Positions 18,203 to 28,400 of a stretch of DNA of 64,000 nt are shown one piece after another. Made by a program: the position numbers and the translations under genes. This stretch comes from CAZICM01 sp964537685 (lineage in GTDB: Bacteria; Myxococcota_A; Polyangia; Polyangiales; Polyangiaceae): contig CAZICM010000028.1 of NCBI GenBank assembly GCA_964537685.1, positions 50,584-114,583 on the forward strand, read 5' to 3'. Position 1 is the first letter of the stretch; each line of letters starts with the position of its first letter. The notes beneath the pieces were generated by a model. It was not told the origin of the DNA. It searched no databases and saw nothing but the letters and a program-made list of their open reading frames with translations.

Positions 18203-19987
18203 ATGAATTGCTTTATGCAAACGAGGAATGGTCGAGGCGGGCTCGGAACATACCGGCGCATAAAAATGCTGACGGCGCTTGGGGCTGCGGTTTCGGGGCT
18301 GCTTTTGAGCGCGGCGTGCGGTGATTCGCAAAACAATGCTGGAGGAGGGAGCACAACAGGAGGTACCCGCAATCCCATTTGCGAAAAGGGCATGAGCGCG
18401 GGGGAAGTTCAGAAGCCCGAGTTTTGGAAGAATATCGAGGGGCAAACGAGCTGGTATGCCTCGCCCGTTGTCTACGATTTGGACGGCGATGGGAAAAAAG
18501 AGCTGATTGCCGCCTATTACGCTCTTTATGTCTTTGATGATCAGGGCAATTTGCTGTCCAAAGCCGAAGACGGCGAGGGCCGGGTATATGCGCCTCATGT
18601 TGTTGTAGATTTAGAAGGTGATGGCTTTACCGACGTTGTAATTGGAAACGATCGGCATGTGATTGCATACGAGTGGAAAGGCGGTCAATTGGCATTAAAA
18701 CCCGGCTTTCCCGTGGATACGACGACGGCCAACAATGCGCCGGAAGTGCGCGGTTTAGCGGCTGCCGACTTGGATGGAAATGGTACGATCGAAATCGTTG
18801 CCACGACGACGCAAACGGCGAGCACCGAGGATGGAGGCGCTCAGGTATTTGTGTATTCGGCCGATGGTTCGCTGTATCAGCCGGCCGGAATTTCTTGGCA
18901 GGCATGGCCTAGGTACAACAATAAAACGGGTGAGGGAAATGATGCCGATCGAAATGGATACGGTCATCATGGTTATGGAGCCTATGGTTTAAATGTGGCC
19001 ATTGGAAATATTGACGACGATTCCGAGCTCGAGATTTTCGCGACCTACGACAATCATCATATTCAGGCATTTAATCATGATGGTGTAGCGATTGATGCGG
19101 CGCCTTATTTTACGAACCGGGCGACGGAATTCGACGGGCAGCGCTTGACGTGGGGCCAATTTATCCGCTGGGCCGATGCCAAGGTGGAGGACGATCATTA
19201 TCACCTGCATCAAGGCGAATGGCCGCATCCGACGACGGCCGAATGGCTTCAATGGACGGCGTCGCCGCCCAATGTGGTCGATATCGATAGGGATGGGAAA
19301 AATGAAGTGCTTGGTGTGCCCAATGTCGAGAAGAACGAGCCTTATGAAACGCAGGCTTATGCGATTATGGTGCTTTCCGGGGCGCACGGGGATGGAAGCC
19401 AGTCGGCGATGCGGAAGGCGGGCTGGGAAGTGCTGCCCCGCGGTGAAAAGCCTATTTTGGTCGATGGTTATTATCCGCCTTTGGGCGTGCCCGCGGCGGC
19501 GACGGTGAATTTGCAGGGCGATGAAAAGCCCGAGATCATTGTTTCGCTTAATGATGGTTTTATGACTGCATTCGATGCAATGGGAAAACAAATATGGAGG
19601 TTTAATTATACCTTTGGAAAACCGGTGATGTATTCGTCGGAACCTATTGTTGCGGATTTAAATCAGGATGGGTCGCCCGAGCTTTTGTTTACGACCTATG
19701 GTGCGCCGGATGCCACGGATTCGGGTCATTTGGTGATTTTAGGGGCGGACGGAAGCCTTTTGCATGATGTGGCGCTGCCCAATCCCGGTATGAACGGCAA
19801 TGGCAATGGTGCGCCCGCGGCGCCGGCAGTGGGCGATTTGGATGGGGATGGCGCGCTGGAGGTGTTTGTGCAGACCTTCGATCATGCGATGGATGTATTT
19901 AAAATTCCGGGCAGCGCATCGAATTGCGTTTTGTGGGAGACAGCGCGCGGAGGGCCGCTTCGGATGGGGCAGCCCAATGGTATTTAG
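18203..19987 (+). CDS. FG-GAP/VCBS-repeat lipoprotein
   Basis: 594 residues. The n-region is basic, and the signal segment MLTALGAAVSGLLLSAAC ends in a Cys suitable for lipidation, followed by a Gly/Asn/Thr linker. At least five calcium-type FG-GAP/VCBS loops are seen: DLDGDGKKE, DLDGNGTIE, DIDRDGKNE, DLNQDGSPE and DLDGDGALE. They alternate with strand-rich stretches, as in an integrin-like beta-propeller. The product is probably an outer-membrane-anchored, Ca-binding surface protein for adhesion or polymer binding. It diverges from aroF with an 88-base gap. Confidence 0.85.
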   Translation: MNCFMQTRNGRGGLGTYRRIKMLTALGAAVSGLLLSAACGDSQNNAGGGSTTGGTRNPICEKGMSAGEVQKPEFWKNIEGQTSWYASPVVYDLDGDGKKELIAAYYALYVFDDQGNLLSKAEDGEGRVYAPHVVVDLEGDGFTDVVIGNDRHVIAYEWKGGQLALKPGFPVDTTTANNAPEVRGLAAADLDGNGTIEIVATTTQTASTEDGGAQVFVYSADGSLYQPAGISWQAWPRYNNKTGEGNDADRNGYGHHGYGAYGLNVAIGNIDDDSELEIFATYDNHHIQAFNHDGVAIDAAPYFTNRATEFDGQRLTWGQFIRWADAKVEDDHYHLHQGEWPHPTTAEWLQWTASPPNVVDIDRDGKNEVLGVPNVEKNEPYETQAYAIMVLSGAHGDGSQSAMRKAGWEVLPRGEKPILVDGYYPPLGVPAAATVNLQGDEKPEIIVSLNDGFMTAFDAMGKQIWRFNYTFGKPVMYSSEPIVADLNQDGSPELLFTTYGAPDATDSGHLVILGADGSLLHDVALPNPGMNGNGNGAPAAPAVGDLDGDGALEVFVQTFDHAMDVFKIPGSASNCVLWETARGGPLRMGQPNGI

Positions 19988-20010
19988 CTTTTAGGGCTGA
20001 GCCGTGTGGA

Positions 20011-20379
20011 TCAATATGGAGCGCCGCAGGCCAGCCATTCGGCAAGCTTGTTGCGCTCCTCGATCGGTACTTCTTCGGGTCCAGGCGGCATAGAATCGTT
20101 ATCGGCCGCCGATCGCGCGAAGATGCGCGCTGAATGAGAAAATACCTGGCTGTGAATATCGAAAATAAATTCGCCGGGGGCGCCTTTGCGGTCTTGAGAC
20201 ATCGAGCCATGGCAGGATTGGCAATGCGCTTCCATAAAGGCTTGCCCGAAGTTTTGGTACGTGTGCATCGTCCCCGAGGGCGGACAAGGATAGTCTTCTA
20301 TATCGGTGTAAAATGCACCGCATGATGCGTTTATCATTCCAAAAAATAGTATTCCAATTTGAACGAAATGATTTTTCAT
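20011..20379 (-). CDS. Monoheme c-type cytochrome-like exported protein
   Basis: 122 residues. The signal segment ends INASCG, a weak lipobox. The sequence HCQSCHGSMSQD provides a CxxCH heme-binding site, and NDSMPPGPEEVP offers a Met as the likely sixth ligand; the terminal EERNKLAEWLACG helix is typical of small cytochrome c domains at the end of myxobacterial lipoproteins. It would act in periplasmic or outer-membrane electron transfer. It follows an outer-membrane barrel-like gene by 18 bases and is probably co-transcribed with it. Confidence 0.75.
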   Translation of the reverse strand: MKNHFVQIGILFFGMINASCGAFYTDIEDYPCPPSGTMHTYQNFGQAFMEAHCQSCHGSMSQDRKGAPGEFIFDIHSQVFSHSARIFARSAADNDSMPPGPEEVPIEERNKLAEWLACGAPY

Positions 20380-20397
20380 CGGTGTCGCCCTATATCG

Positions 20398-20985
20398 CTA
20401 AAACATTGGCAGGTAGCCCGTGCCCACGATACCCCCTTGGAAATACCAATTGGGGCCGCTGGAATATCCGAGATAGGCCGCCATCATTTCGGGCCCGATA
20501 TGGATATGGTATTTGGGTTCATTGAGGATTTTTATATCCAGGCCGAAACCGAACTGTGCGCCGGCTCTGTGGCGTATGCCCGAGCCAATGCCGAGAAGTG
20601 CTCCAACAGGTTCGTTGTCGACGGCGGCCATGGATTCTTCGTGTTGGTGAACAAATCCAGCGAATGCCCTGGGAAATAATTTTTCGCTCGCGGAAAAGCC
20701 GCCTTCAACGCCGATGGATAAAAAAGTGAGCATGCGCTGATCGACCGCGCCATAGCCGAGGCGGCCTTGAAAATAAGGTCCTGCAATGCCGAAGAGCCGC
20801 ATGCCCAGCGTCAGCGAGCCATAGCCGAGCGGATCACCCGACCAATTCGATAGGCCACCCGATAATCCCAGCCTGGCCATTAATTCGCCGCGCACAGGCT
20901 GTTTTTCGGGTTCCGCGTAGGCGAGGGCGGGGAGTAGCGTGATTGCCGCGCACAGAAATAATTGGAGGCGCATCGGGAGGCACAT
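20398..20985 (-). CDS. Small outer-membrane beta-barrel-like protein
   Basis: 195 residues (an alternative ATG is four codons in). The signal peptide LFLCAAITLLPALAYA is followed by alternating amphipathic strands rich in Gly and aromatic residues (LGYGSLTLGMRLFGIAGPYF, QGRLGYGAVDQRM, GPNWYFQGGIVGTG). The predicted count is about eight strands. The C-terminus ends in Phe, as in many outer-membrane proteins recognised by the BAM complex. No specific family is recognised. It precedes the c-type cytochrome gene in a probable operon. Confidence 0.7.
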   Translation of the reverse strand: MCLPMRLQLFLCAAITLLPALAYAEPEKQPVRGELMARLGLSGGLSNWSGDPLGYGSLTLGMRLFGIAGPYFQGRLGYGAVDQRMLTFLSIGVEGGFSASEKLFPRAFAGFVHQHEESMAAVDNEPVGALLGIGSGIRHRAGAQFGFGLDIKILNEPKYHIHIGPEMMAAYLGYSSGPNWYFQGGIVGTGYLPMF

Positions 20986-21035
20986 TAAACGATTGTCGGC
21001 GCCAAGATCAATGAGTTTGATTGACGGGAAGGCAT

Positions 21036-21890
21036 TTAGCGGAGCTGCTTTAGTTTTTTTAAATAACGTTCAGCTTGTTTTCCGCCCGCGGCTTTGCATG
21101 CCTTTAGGGATTCCATCGCTCCCTTTTGATTTCCCGCGAAGAGTTGTACCAATCCGCGCGTGAATTGTTCTTCGGGGGTGCTGGGCATTGAAGGTCCAAA
21201 AATAGAAGGCCCCCATTCGGGAACGAGCTTCCAAAAGGCGTCTGCCTCGATGCCAGGGCCGTTTTCTTTTACGGTCATCCGCGGGAGGGAATGAGATATT
21301 GCGTGATGCAGGATTTGAAAGGCCATAAAGGGCAAAAAGTCTTCGGTGCCCCACAGGGTTTTAAGCGCATCCGGGAAGCTTTTATCCACCGATTCTTTTG
21401 AATTGGAGAGCGCCTGTTTGCTAACCCTGAGATGCTCGGGCAAAAATGTGTTGATCCATTTTAAAAGCGGTTCGTGTTCCTTTTCGGTGAGTGTGTAGCC
21501 TGCAGTGCCCACCAAAAATAAATGGGTAATGGGGTGGGGAAGCTGTTCATCAATACGCTTTAATACTTCAACAATCTGTTCGGCCATTGCGTATTGTACG
21601 AATTCAAGCGTGCTCTCGTCGGCATAATGTACGGGTACGGCGTCCGTCGGGTATTTTATAAGCCTCGATATTTCTCCCGAGGCGCCCGTTTCCTGGACGA
21701 TGCTTCGCGCCAGCGTGATGCAGTTAAAGGATAGATTGCGCTCTTCTTCGTCAATAGGGGCTTCGAAGGTCGGTACGACGACCGAGCTGCCCGTGCCGCT
21801 TTTTGCGGCTAATGCCATGAGATTGTCGGGCTGTTCCGCGTGAATGTACTTGTAGGAGAAGCCCTTTTCGGCGGATAGATATCTTCCCAT
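21036..21890 (-). CDS. Hypothetical soluble protein
   Basis: 284 residues with no signal peptide or membrane segment. GGAGG eight bases before the ATG supports the start MGRYLSAEKGF. The middle has a Rossmann-like strand-helix (THLFLVGTAGYTLTEKEHEP), and the C-terminal 50 residues form helical TPR-like pairs (EQFTRGLVQLFAGNQKGAME). I do not recognise the family. It lies between a barrel gene and a small lipoprotein gene on the same strand. Confidence 0.6.
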   Translation of the reverse strand: MGRYLSAEKGFSYKYIHAEQPDNLMALAAKSGTGSSVVVPTFEAPIDEEERNLSFNCITLARSIVQETGASGEISRLIKYPTDAVPVHYADESTLEFVQYAMAEQIVEVLKRIDEQLPHPITHLFLVGTAGYTLTEKEHEPLLKWINTFLPEHLRVSKQALSNSKESVDKSFPDALKTLWGTEDFLPFMAFQILHHAISHSLPRMTVKENGPGIEADAFWKLVPEWGPSIFGPSMPSTPEEQFTRGLVQLFAGNQKGAMESLKACKAAGGKQAERYLKKLKQLR

Positions 21891-21954
21891 GGTATCGTCC
21901 TCCGCCTTATCATGGCCGAATGGGAAATGGAAAGAGATTCAGCGAGGGCTTCTT

Positions 21955-22407
21955 CTAGGGAGGACAGCCCTCGTTGACCGTTCCATCGCAATTGTCATCC
22001 ACGGCGTTGGTCGTGCAATCTTCGGGAATGGGCAGCACTTCGCCCGTGCAGGCTCCGTAGCCGCTGCCGTCGGCATTGCACTTAATTGTGCCTGCTTTGC
22101 ATGCGCCTACATTGAGGGTCGTGATCAATCCGCTGTAACAGTAGATGGCGTCCGCAGGCGTGCAAACCATCGAATTGCCTCCTGCTCCTCCGTTTCCGGT
22201 TGAACCCGATGAACTGCTCGTGCTCAGTGTGGTCTGGCCCGAAATCGGCCCTTTTAATGGATCGTAGGTGTCCCAATCGGGATCGCAGGCGGGAATCACG
22301 AGCATTCCCAATCCTATTCCACCGAATAGAATGGAATAATGATTGAATTGCAGGCGTGAATTTTGACGGATGGCGGTCTGAATGGATCGGCTGCGTGCGT
22401 TGGACAT
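21955..22407 (-). CDS. Small lipoprotein with MopE-type metal-binding motif
   Basis: 150 residues from the ATG of MSNARSRS; the frame is open further upstream but would overlap the divergent kinase. The hydrophobic segment YSILFGGIGLGMLVIPAC ends in a lipobox-like Cys, followed by a Ser/Thr/Gly linker. Near the C-terminus, EDCTTNAVDDNCDGTVNEGC matches the repeated putative metal-binding motif found in MopE-like and many myxobacterial surface proteins. It is probably an outer-membrane lipoprotein. The 92 bases before it face the kinase start, and a shared promoter region is likely. Confidence 0.65.
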   Translation of the reverse strand: MSNARSRSIQTAIRQNSRLQFNHYSILFGGIGLGMLVIPACDPDWDTYDPLKGPISGQTTLSTSSSSGSTGNGGAGGNSMVCTPADAIYCYSGLITTLNVGACKAGTIKCNADGSGYGACTGEVLPIPEDCTTNAVDDNCDGTVNEGCPP

Positions 22408-22499
22408 GGCTTCTGGGAACCATTCTAACAGAGGGAGTCTCCGATATCGGATTGTAATCCTATTCGACCCCTGAAATTTTTTAGGACTCGCTCTATTCA

Positions 22500-24053
22500 A
22501 TGGCGAGGCTTTTCGGTTATGCTCGCGCACCTATGGCTCTTCGCGGCGGGCGTTACGAAATCCTCCGCATGATCGCTTCGGGGGGCATGGCAACGGTGCA
22601 TCTCGGCCGAACCCTTGGAATGGGCGGTTTCGAGCGGCTGGTCGCCGTTAAGGTCATGCATCCTCATGTTGCGTCTGAACCGGAATGCGTCGACATGTTT
22701 CTCGACGAGGCCCGGCTTGCCGCGCGTATTCACCATCCCAACGTGGTTTCGACCATCGACGTTTCGGAAGACGAGGAAGGCGTTTTCCTGGTGATGGAGT
22801 TCGTTGAGGGGCCTTCATTTCAAGGTCTTTTGCGCGCTTTGAAGAAAAAGAAGCAAGAGGGGCCGCTCGATGTATTGCTTCGGGTGTTCATGGATGCGCT
22901 GGCCGGCTTGCATGCCGCTCATGAGTTGCCCGATGTCGATGGAACGCCTTTAAATCTCGTTCATCGCGATGTGTCGCCTGCCAATATTCTGATAGGCGTG
23001 GATGGGCGGGCGCGCATTACGGATTTCGGCGTGGCGAGGGCCGAAACGCGGCTTTCGGCGACCCAGAGCGGGCAGGTCAAAGGCAAATTTGCGTATATGG
23101 CGCCCGAGCAAGTGCGCATGCTGCCCGTGGACCGAAGGGCCGATATCTATTCTGCGGGCGTGATGCTCTGGGAAATGCTGACCGGGGAAAAGCTTTTAAA
23201 GTCGGACAATGAGCTTGGAATGCTCACCCAGATTCTCGCGCATAAATTTGCCGCGCCCCATGAGCTAAAGCCTTCGATTCCCGAGAAATTGAGCGCGGTG
23301 TGTATGCAGGCGCTCCGCTTTAAGCCGGAAGAACGCTTTCCTACGGCGGCGGCGATGGCCGAGGCCATTGAAGAAGCCGCGCGGGAATCGGGAATCGGTG
23401 TGGCATCGGCCCGGGCGGTCGCGGACTTCGTGAAAGAGCTGGGCGCCCACGAGCCGGTCGGCGATTTAAGCGGCGGGGAAAAGCCAAATCTGCGGGCAAC
23501 GCGCGGCAGTATGGGGTCGATTTACCTCACGAACCTGAACAAGTCGGCCGCCGCGGCGCAGGCTGTTGCCGAGGCGAGGGCGGCGGTTCAGGCGGTTGCC
23601 GGGCCTGATGTTCAGGTGTCTGAGGAGCCGGCGCTCGCCGCGGATTTAAGAACCGACGAAGGTGTAAATGCAACACCGCCTTCTGCCACGGTCACGTCAT
23701 CGGGACGCATTTCGCTGGTCGGAAAAAAGCAGGGCAAGTGGATTACGGGCGCGCTTGTGGCGGCGGCTGCGGTGGCCATTGTGATTGCGATTGGTATGAG
23801 CGGGAACAGCGCTGAAGAGCAGGCTGCGGCCGCTTCACCCGCGGCGTCTGCCGCTTCCCAGCCCGAATCCACGGCGGCGCTGAGCGCGGCTCCTGCGCTT
23901 CCGCCTGCTGCCCCATCTGTCTCTGCCGCCGCGCCCGCCGATTCGGCCGCAAGCCCGTCCGGCCAATCCCAGGCCGAGGGTGCCTCGTCGGCGGAAAAGA
24001 AGCCTAAAAACAAGGGCAAAAAGCCCAGTGTTTACCGGCCTTGGCAGCTTTGA
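22500..24053 (+). CDS. Membrane Ser/Thr protein kinase (Hanks type)
   Basis: 517 residues; an internal start at MALRGGRYEI (22533) is possible. The kinase domain covers about residues 19-300: Gly-rich loop IASGGMATVHLG, catalytic Lys51 in VAVKVM, HRDVSPANIL (Asp157, Asn162), DFGVAR (Asp175) and APEQ. The HRDVSPAN variant is usual in myxobacterial kinases. A juxtamembrane region precedes one transmembrane helix (about 413-434, ALVAAAAVAIVIAIGM). About 80 Ala/Ser/Pro-rich residues then form a short exported tail without a sensor fold. It is followed 42 bases later by the TPR/membrane protein, a common myxobacterial pairing, so both probably act in one signalling unit. Confidence 0.9.
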   Translation: MARLFGYARAPMALRGGRYEILRMIASGGMATVHLGRTLGMGGFERLVAVKVMHPHVASEPECVDMFLDEARLAARIHHPNVVSTIDVSEDEEGVFLVMEFVEGPSFQGLLRALKKKKQEGPLDVLLRVFMDALAGLHAAHELPDVDGTPLNLVHRDVSPANILIGVDGRARITDFGVARAETRLSATQSGQVKGKFAYMAPEQVRMLPVDRRADIYSAGVMLWEMLTGEKLLKSDNELGMLTQILAHKFAAPHELKPSIPEKLSAVCMQALRFKPEERFPTAAAMAEAIEEAARESGIGVASARAVADFVKELGAHEPVGDLSGGEKPNLRATRGSMGSIYLTNLNKSAAAAQAVAEARAAVQAVAGPDVQVSEEPALAADLRTDEGVNATPPSATVTSSGRISLVGKKQGKWITGALVAAAAVAIVIAIGMSGNSAEEQAAAASPAASAASQPESTAALSAAPALPPAAPSVSAAAPADSAASPSGQSQAEGASSAEKKPKNKGKKPSVYRPWQL

Positions 24054-24095
24054 TATCGCGTTGAGTCGCTTACGGACGCGCAGAGAAGAAGGAAC

Positions 24096-25214
24096 ATGAA
24101 GGTGCGTTTTATCGGGGTAAATCGCGTATGTGCCGCCTTGCTGGTATGCGCCTTCGCAAACGGGGCCGCCGCCCAGGCCAAAGCCGGCAGCGATTCAAAA
24201 AATGCGGGGGCGCAGGGAAAGGCCGCGGATTCAAAGTCCGCTTCGGGTTCTAAAGACGCGGGCTCTAAAGACGCGGTGCCGGGCGAAGGCGAGGTCGGAA
24301 AAGATTTGGAGGCCGCGAAGTCGACCTTCATGTCCGCCCAGCGCCTGTTTAGCCAGCAGAAATTCGATGAGGCGCTGCCCTTGTTCCGCGAGGCTTTTCA
24401 AATCTCGAAAAGCCCCAATGCGATGATAATGATCGGCAATTGCCTCATGATGATGGGGCGTTCGGCCGAGGCTTACGAGGCTTTATCCAAAGCGATGTTT
24501 GATGCGGCAAAGCTTGCCGAGAGCGAAGAAAAATATGTGCCCACGCGGGATGCGGCGGCCCAGCAGCTTGCGGCGCTTGAAACGAAGGTCGCCAAAGTGG
24601 TTGTGGCCTTCGCCGATCCGAAATCGACTCGTGTGGTGAGCGTGAATGGTGTTGCGCTGGGCGCTGAAAAGCTGGGTACGCCCATTGCCGTCGAGCCCGG
24701 CGCGGTCGCCGTGACGGCCGCGAGACCGGATGGCCAAGAGACTCAGCCCTTGAAGCGGGATATCTCGATTGCGGCCGGCGAGACAAAGACGGTTGTGTTT
24801 GGTTCCCGCCTCGAGGACAGCGCACCCAAAGCCGAAGATTCGTTTAGCTTTGATTCAAAGACGCTGCTCAATGTCCGAACCTTTGGCTATGTGGCCGTGG
24901 GGGTTGGCATTACGGGCATGGCCATGCTGGCGGGCGCGGGTATTTCGGCGATGGAAGACTTGTCCACACTCGAGCAGGAGTGCAGCGGAAAACGTTGTGT
25001 GGATGATCGTCATGTGGGCATTGCGGCGCGGGGCCGGACGCTGACCACCTTGGCCAATGTCGGATTGGGTATTGGTATCGGCGGCCTGGTTCTCGGCGCG
25101 GGTCTCATTACGTTTTCGATTGCGGCCGAGCCGCCCGCGAAAAAAGTGGCTCCTCAAAGCGCGCTGTCGATCTCGCCTGGATTGGGGTCGGTCGCGTTGA
25201 ACGGCTATTTTTAG
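24096..25214 (+). CDS. Exported TPR protein, kinase partner
   Basis: 372 residues. The signal peptide VCAALLVCAFANGAAA is followed by a Lys/Ala/Ser/Gly-rich linker. A TPR-like region (residues about 75-145: AQRLFSQQKFDEALPLFREA, MIMIGNCLMMMGRSAEAYEA) is followed by a PEGA-like beta module (VVSVNGVALGAEKLGTPIAV). Two hydrophobic segments near the C-terminus (around 270-288 and 320-345) flank a short Cys-containing loop. This architecture is recurrent directly after Ser/Thr kinase genes in Myxococcota. It probably sits at the inner membrane with its TPR part outside the cytoplasm; the exact role is unknown. Confidence 0.75.
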   Translation: MKVRFIGVNRVCAALLVCAFANGAAAQAKAGSDSKNAGAQGKAADSKSASGSKDAGSKDAVPGEGEVGKDLEAAKSTFMSAQRLFSQQKFDEALPLFREAFQISKSPNAMIMIGNCLMMMGRSAEAYEALSKAMFDAAKLAESEEKYVPTRDAAAQQLAALETKVAKVVVAFADPKSTRVVSVNGVALGAEKLGTPIAVEPGAVAVTAARPDGQETQPLKRDISIAAGETKTVVFGSRLEDSAPKAEDSFSFDSKTLLNVRTFGYVAVGVGITGMAMLAGAGISAMEDLSTLEQECSGKRCVDDRHVGIAARGRTLTTLANVGLGIGIGGLVLGAGLITFSIAAEPPAKKVAPQSALSISPGLGSVALNGYF

Positions 25215-25274
25215 GGCATTCGTATAGGTCGGCGAGATCTGCGCGCGCGGCGCAAAAACTGCGTATCCCATCAA

Positions 25275-25289
25275 AAAGAGCTGCTCTTT
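25275..25289. promoter_or_regulatory. 15-bp dyad upstream of nifJ, possible operator
   Basis: AAAGAGC and GCTCTTT form a perfect inverted repeat around a single central T. The centre is too short for an RNA hairpin loop, so it reads as a DNA dyad for a dimeric regulator rather than a terminator. It lies in the 233-base gap before nifJ, about 160 bases from the start codon. Confidence 0.4.
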
Positions 25290-25447
25290 CGCTGCATGAG
25301 AGGCGCACTCTCGGCAGATCCTGCGCCCGGTTCAACTGGTCTTCATCTTGCAGACTGCCGCCCGAGCTGGCCGCACGAGCTTCGGGCAACCGGGCAATTC
25401 CGTGTGGCAGCGCAAGTTCTGCAATTCGTACACGGAGAAGTCCTGTA

Positions 25448-28400
25448 ATGACACATGCGCGCGTAACCATGGATGGCAACGAGGCGGCTGCCCGTGTGGC
25501 CTACCGTTTAAGCGAGGTGGTGGCGATTTATCCCATTACACCTGCGTCGCCGATGGGCGAGTGGGCAGATCAGTGGTCATCCGAAGACAATAAAAACCTA
25601 TGGGGCGTTGCTCCAAGGGTTGTTGAAATGCAAAGCGAAGGAGGCGCCGCGGGCGTTCTGCATGGAGCGATTCAAGCGGGCGTGCTTGCGACGACCTTTA
25701 CGGCATCGCAGGGGCTGCTCCTGATGATTCCGTCGATGTACAAGATCGCCGGAGAATTAACGCCAACGGTGATTCACGTTGCGGCCCGGGCCTTGGCGGC
25801 GCAGGCGCTTTCGATTTTTGGCGATCACAGCGATGTGATGGCGGTGAGGCAGTCGGGCTTTGCGCTTCTGTGTTCGGGATCGGTGCAAGAAGCGATGGAT
25901 TTCGCGCTGGTCTCACATGCTTCGACCTTGAGCACCCGCGTTCCTTTCTTGCATTTCTTTGATGGATTTCGCACATCTCATGAGATGGCTACCATTTCGG
26001 CTCTTTCGGACGACGATTTGCGGGCTCTTGTGGACAACGACTTAATCGCGGCGCACAGGGCCCGCGCGCTCAGTCCCGATCATCCCTTTATCCGGGGCAC
26101 GGCGCAGAATCCGGACGTGTATTTTCAAGCGCGCGAAGCCTGCAATCCCTATTACCTGGCTGCGCCGATGCTGGTGCAGCAGGCCATGGATAAACTGGCC
26201 GCTCGTGTTGGCCGTCAATATCATTTATTTGATTACGATGGAGCGCCGGATGCGGAGCGCGTCATTGTGCTGATGGGGTCTGGAACAGAGACCGCATCGG
26301 AGACGGCAAAGGTGCTGCTGGCCCAGGGCGAGAAAGTCGGCGTATTAAAAGTAAGGCTATACCGCCCCTTCTCGATTGAACATTTTATTGCGGCATTGCC
26401 ATCCACCGTAAAAACCATTGCGGTATTGGATCGCACCAAAGAGCCTGGCAGCGCGGGCGAGCCTTTGTATCTCGATGTGGTGACGGCCATCAACGAAGCG
26501 ATTATGGCTGGGACAGCGCCATTTAAAGGGTATCCGCGCATTGTGGGCGGCCGTTATGGTTTATCGTCAAAAGAATTCACGCCGGCGATGGTGAAGGCCG
26601 TATTCGATGAAATGGCCAAGGATCGTCCGAAAAATCATTTCACCGTTGGAATTGTGGACGATGTAACGCATACCAGCCTGGATTTCGATCCCGCCTATTC
26701 GATTGAAGATCCTCACACGGTGCGGGCGATATTTTATGGTTTGGGCGCGGACGGCACGGTCGGCGCGAACAAGAATACGATCAAAATTCTTGGCGAAGAA
26801 ACCGATTTGGAAGCCCAGGGATATTTTGTTTATGACTCGAAGAAATCGGGCTCGGTGACGATTTCCCATTTGCGCTTCGGGCAAAAGCCCATTTTGGCGC
26901 CTTATTTAATCGAGCGTGCGGGTTTTGTAGCCTGTCATCAATTCGGATTTCTCGAGCGCTTCGATATGCTGAAAGTGGCCGAGGAGGGCGCGGTATTTCT
27001 TTTGAATAGCCCTTATGGCCCCGAAGAAGTGTGGAACCGCATCACGAGGACGACCCAGCGCCGGATCATCGAGAAAAAGCTGCGTTTCTTTGTGATCGAT
27101 GCGGCCAAGGTGGCCAAGGACAGCGGCATGGGAGGCCGCATCAATACGATCATGCAGACATGTTTCTTTGCGGTCAGCGGTGTGCTGCCCCGGGAAGAAG
27201 CCATTGCAGCCATTAAGCGATCGATTAAAAAAACCTATGAACGCCGCGGTGAAGCGGTTGTGCAAAAGAATTTTGCCGCCGTGGATGCCACGCTCTCCCA
27301 TATGTTTGAAGTGAGCGTGCCGGCTGACGTTTCGGCCACATTCGACATTAAACCGCCGGTTCCGGCGGCCGCGCCTGATTTCGTAAAAAATGTCACGGCA
27401 AAAATCATTGCCAACGAAGGCGATTTATTGCCCGTGAGCGCAATGCCCGTGGATGGCACATTTCCGAGCGGAACGGCGCGCTGGGAGAAGCGCGATTTGT
27501 CCACGCAGATACCGGTATGGGACGAACAAATTTGCATTCAATGCGGCAAATGCGTGCTGATTTGCCCTCATGCTGTTATTCGCGCGAAGGTCGTTACAAA
27601 AGACGAGCTCGCGGGAGCGCCCGATGGATTTTTAAGCGCGAAGGCCCGCTGGCGGGAATTCCCCGATAAGCTCTATACGCTTCAAATTGCGCCTGAAGAT
27701 TGCACGGGCTGCTCCTTGTGCGTCGAGATTTGTCCCGCGAAGAGCAAGACCGAAGTGCGCCACAAGGCCCTGAATATGAATGCCAAGAGCGGTATCGCCG
27801 AAAAACAGGGTGTAATGTGGGATTTCTTTGTGAATATGCCTCAAACCGAGCGGAACGATCTTTCGTTTGGCCAGGTAAAAGATGTGCAGTTGCTAGAGCC
27901 GCTCTTTGAGTTTTCGGGCGCGTGCGCGGGCTGCGGAGAGACGCCGTATTTGAAACTAATGACCCAATTGTTTGGCGATCATGCATTGGTTGCCAATGCA
28001 ACGGGATGTTCTTCGATTTATGGCGGAAATCTTCCGACGACTCCTTGGACAACCAACGGAGATGGCCGCGGTCCGGCGTGGGCCAATTCGCTTTTCGAGG
28101 ATAATGCTGAGTTTGGATTGGGTATGCGATTGAGTTTGGATGCCCAGGAGAACTATGCGCGCCATTTGGTAAAGCAATTATCCACGGTAATCGGCGATGA
28201 AATGGTGGAAGGCATTTTGAACGCCGATCAAAGCAATGAAGCTGGATTGTTCGCTCAGCGGGCCCGGGTCGAGGCGCTGATGAAGCGGCTGGCCAATGAA
28301 GATGGATTGCAAGTGAAGGATTTGCGGGCGGTCGCGAATGCCTTGGTAAAAAAGAGCGTGTGGATCGTCGGCGGCGATGGATGGGCCTACGATATCGGTT

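Noticed and set aside
18115..18393. 93-residue N-terminal extension of the DAHP synthase frame
   Set aside because: It overlaps the divergent lipoprotein start and is Pro/Ser-rich without family similarity; the family begins at MIVSLKPG.
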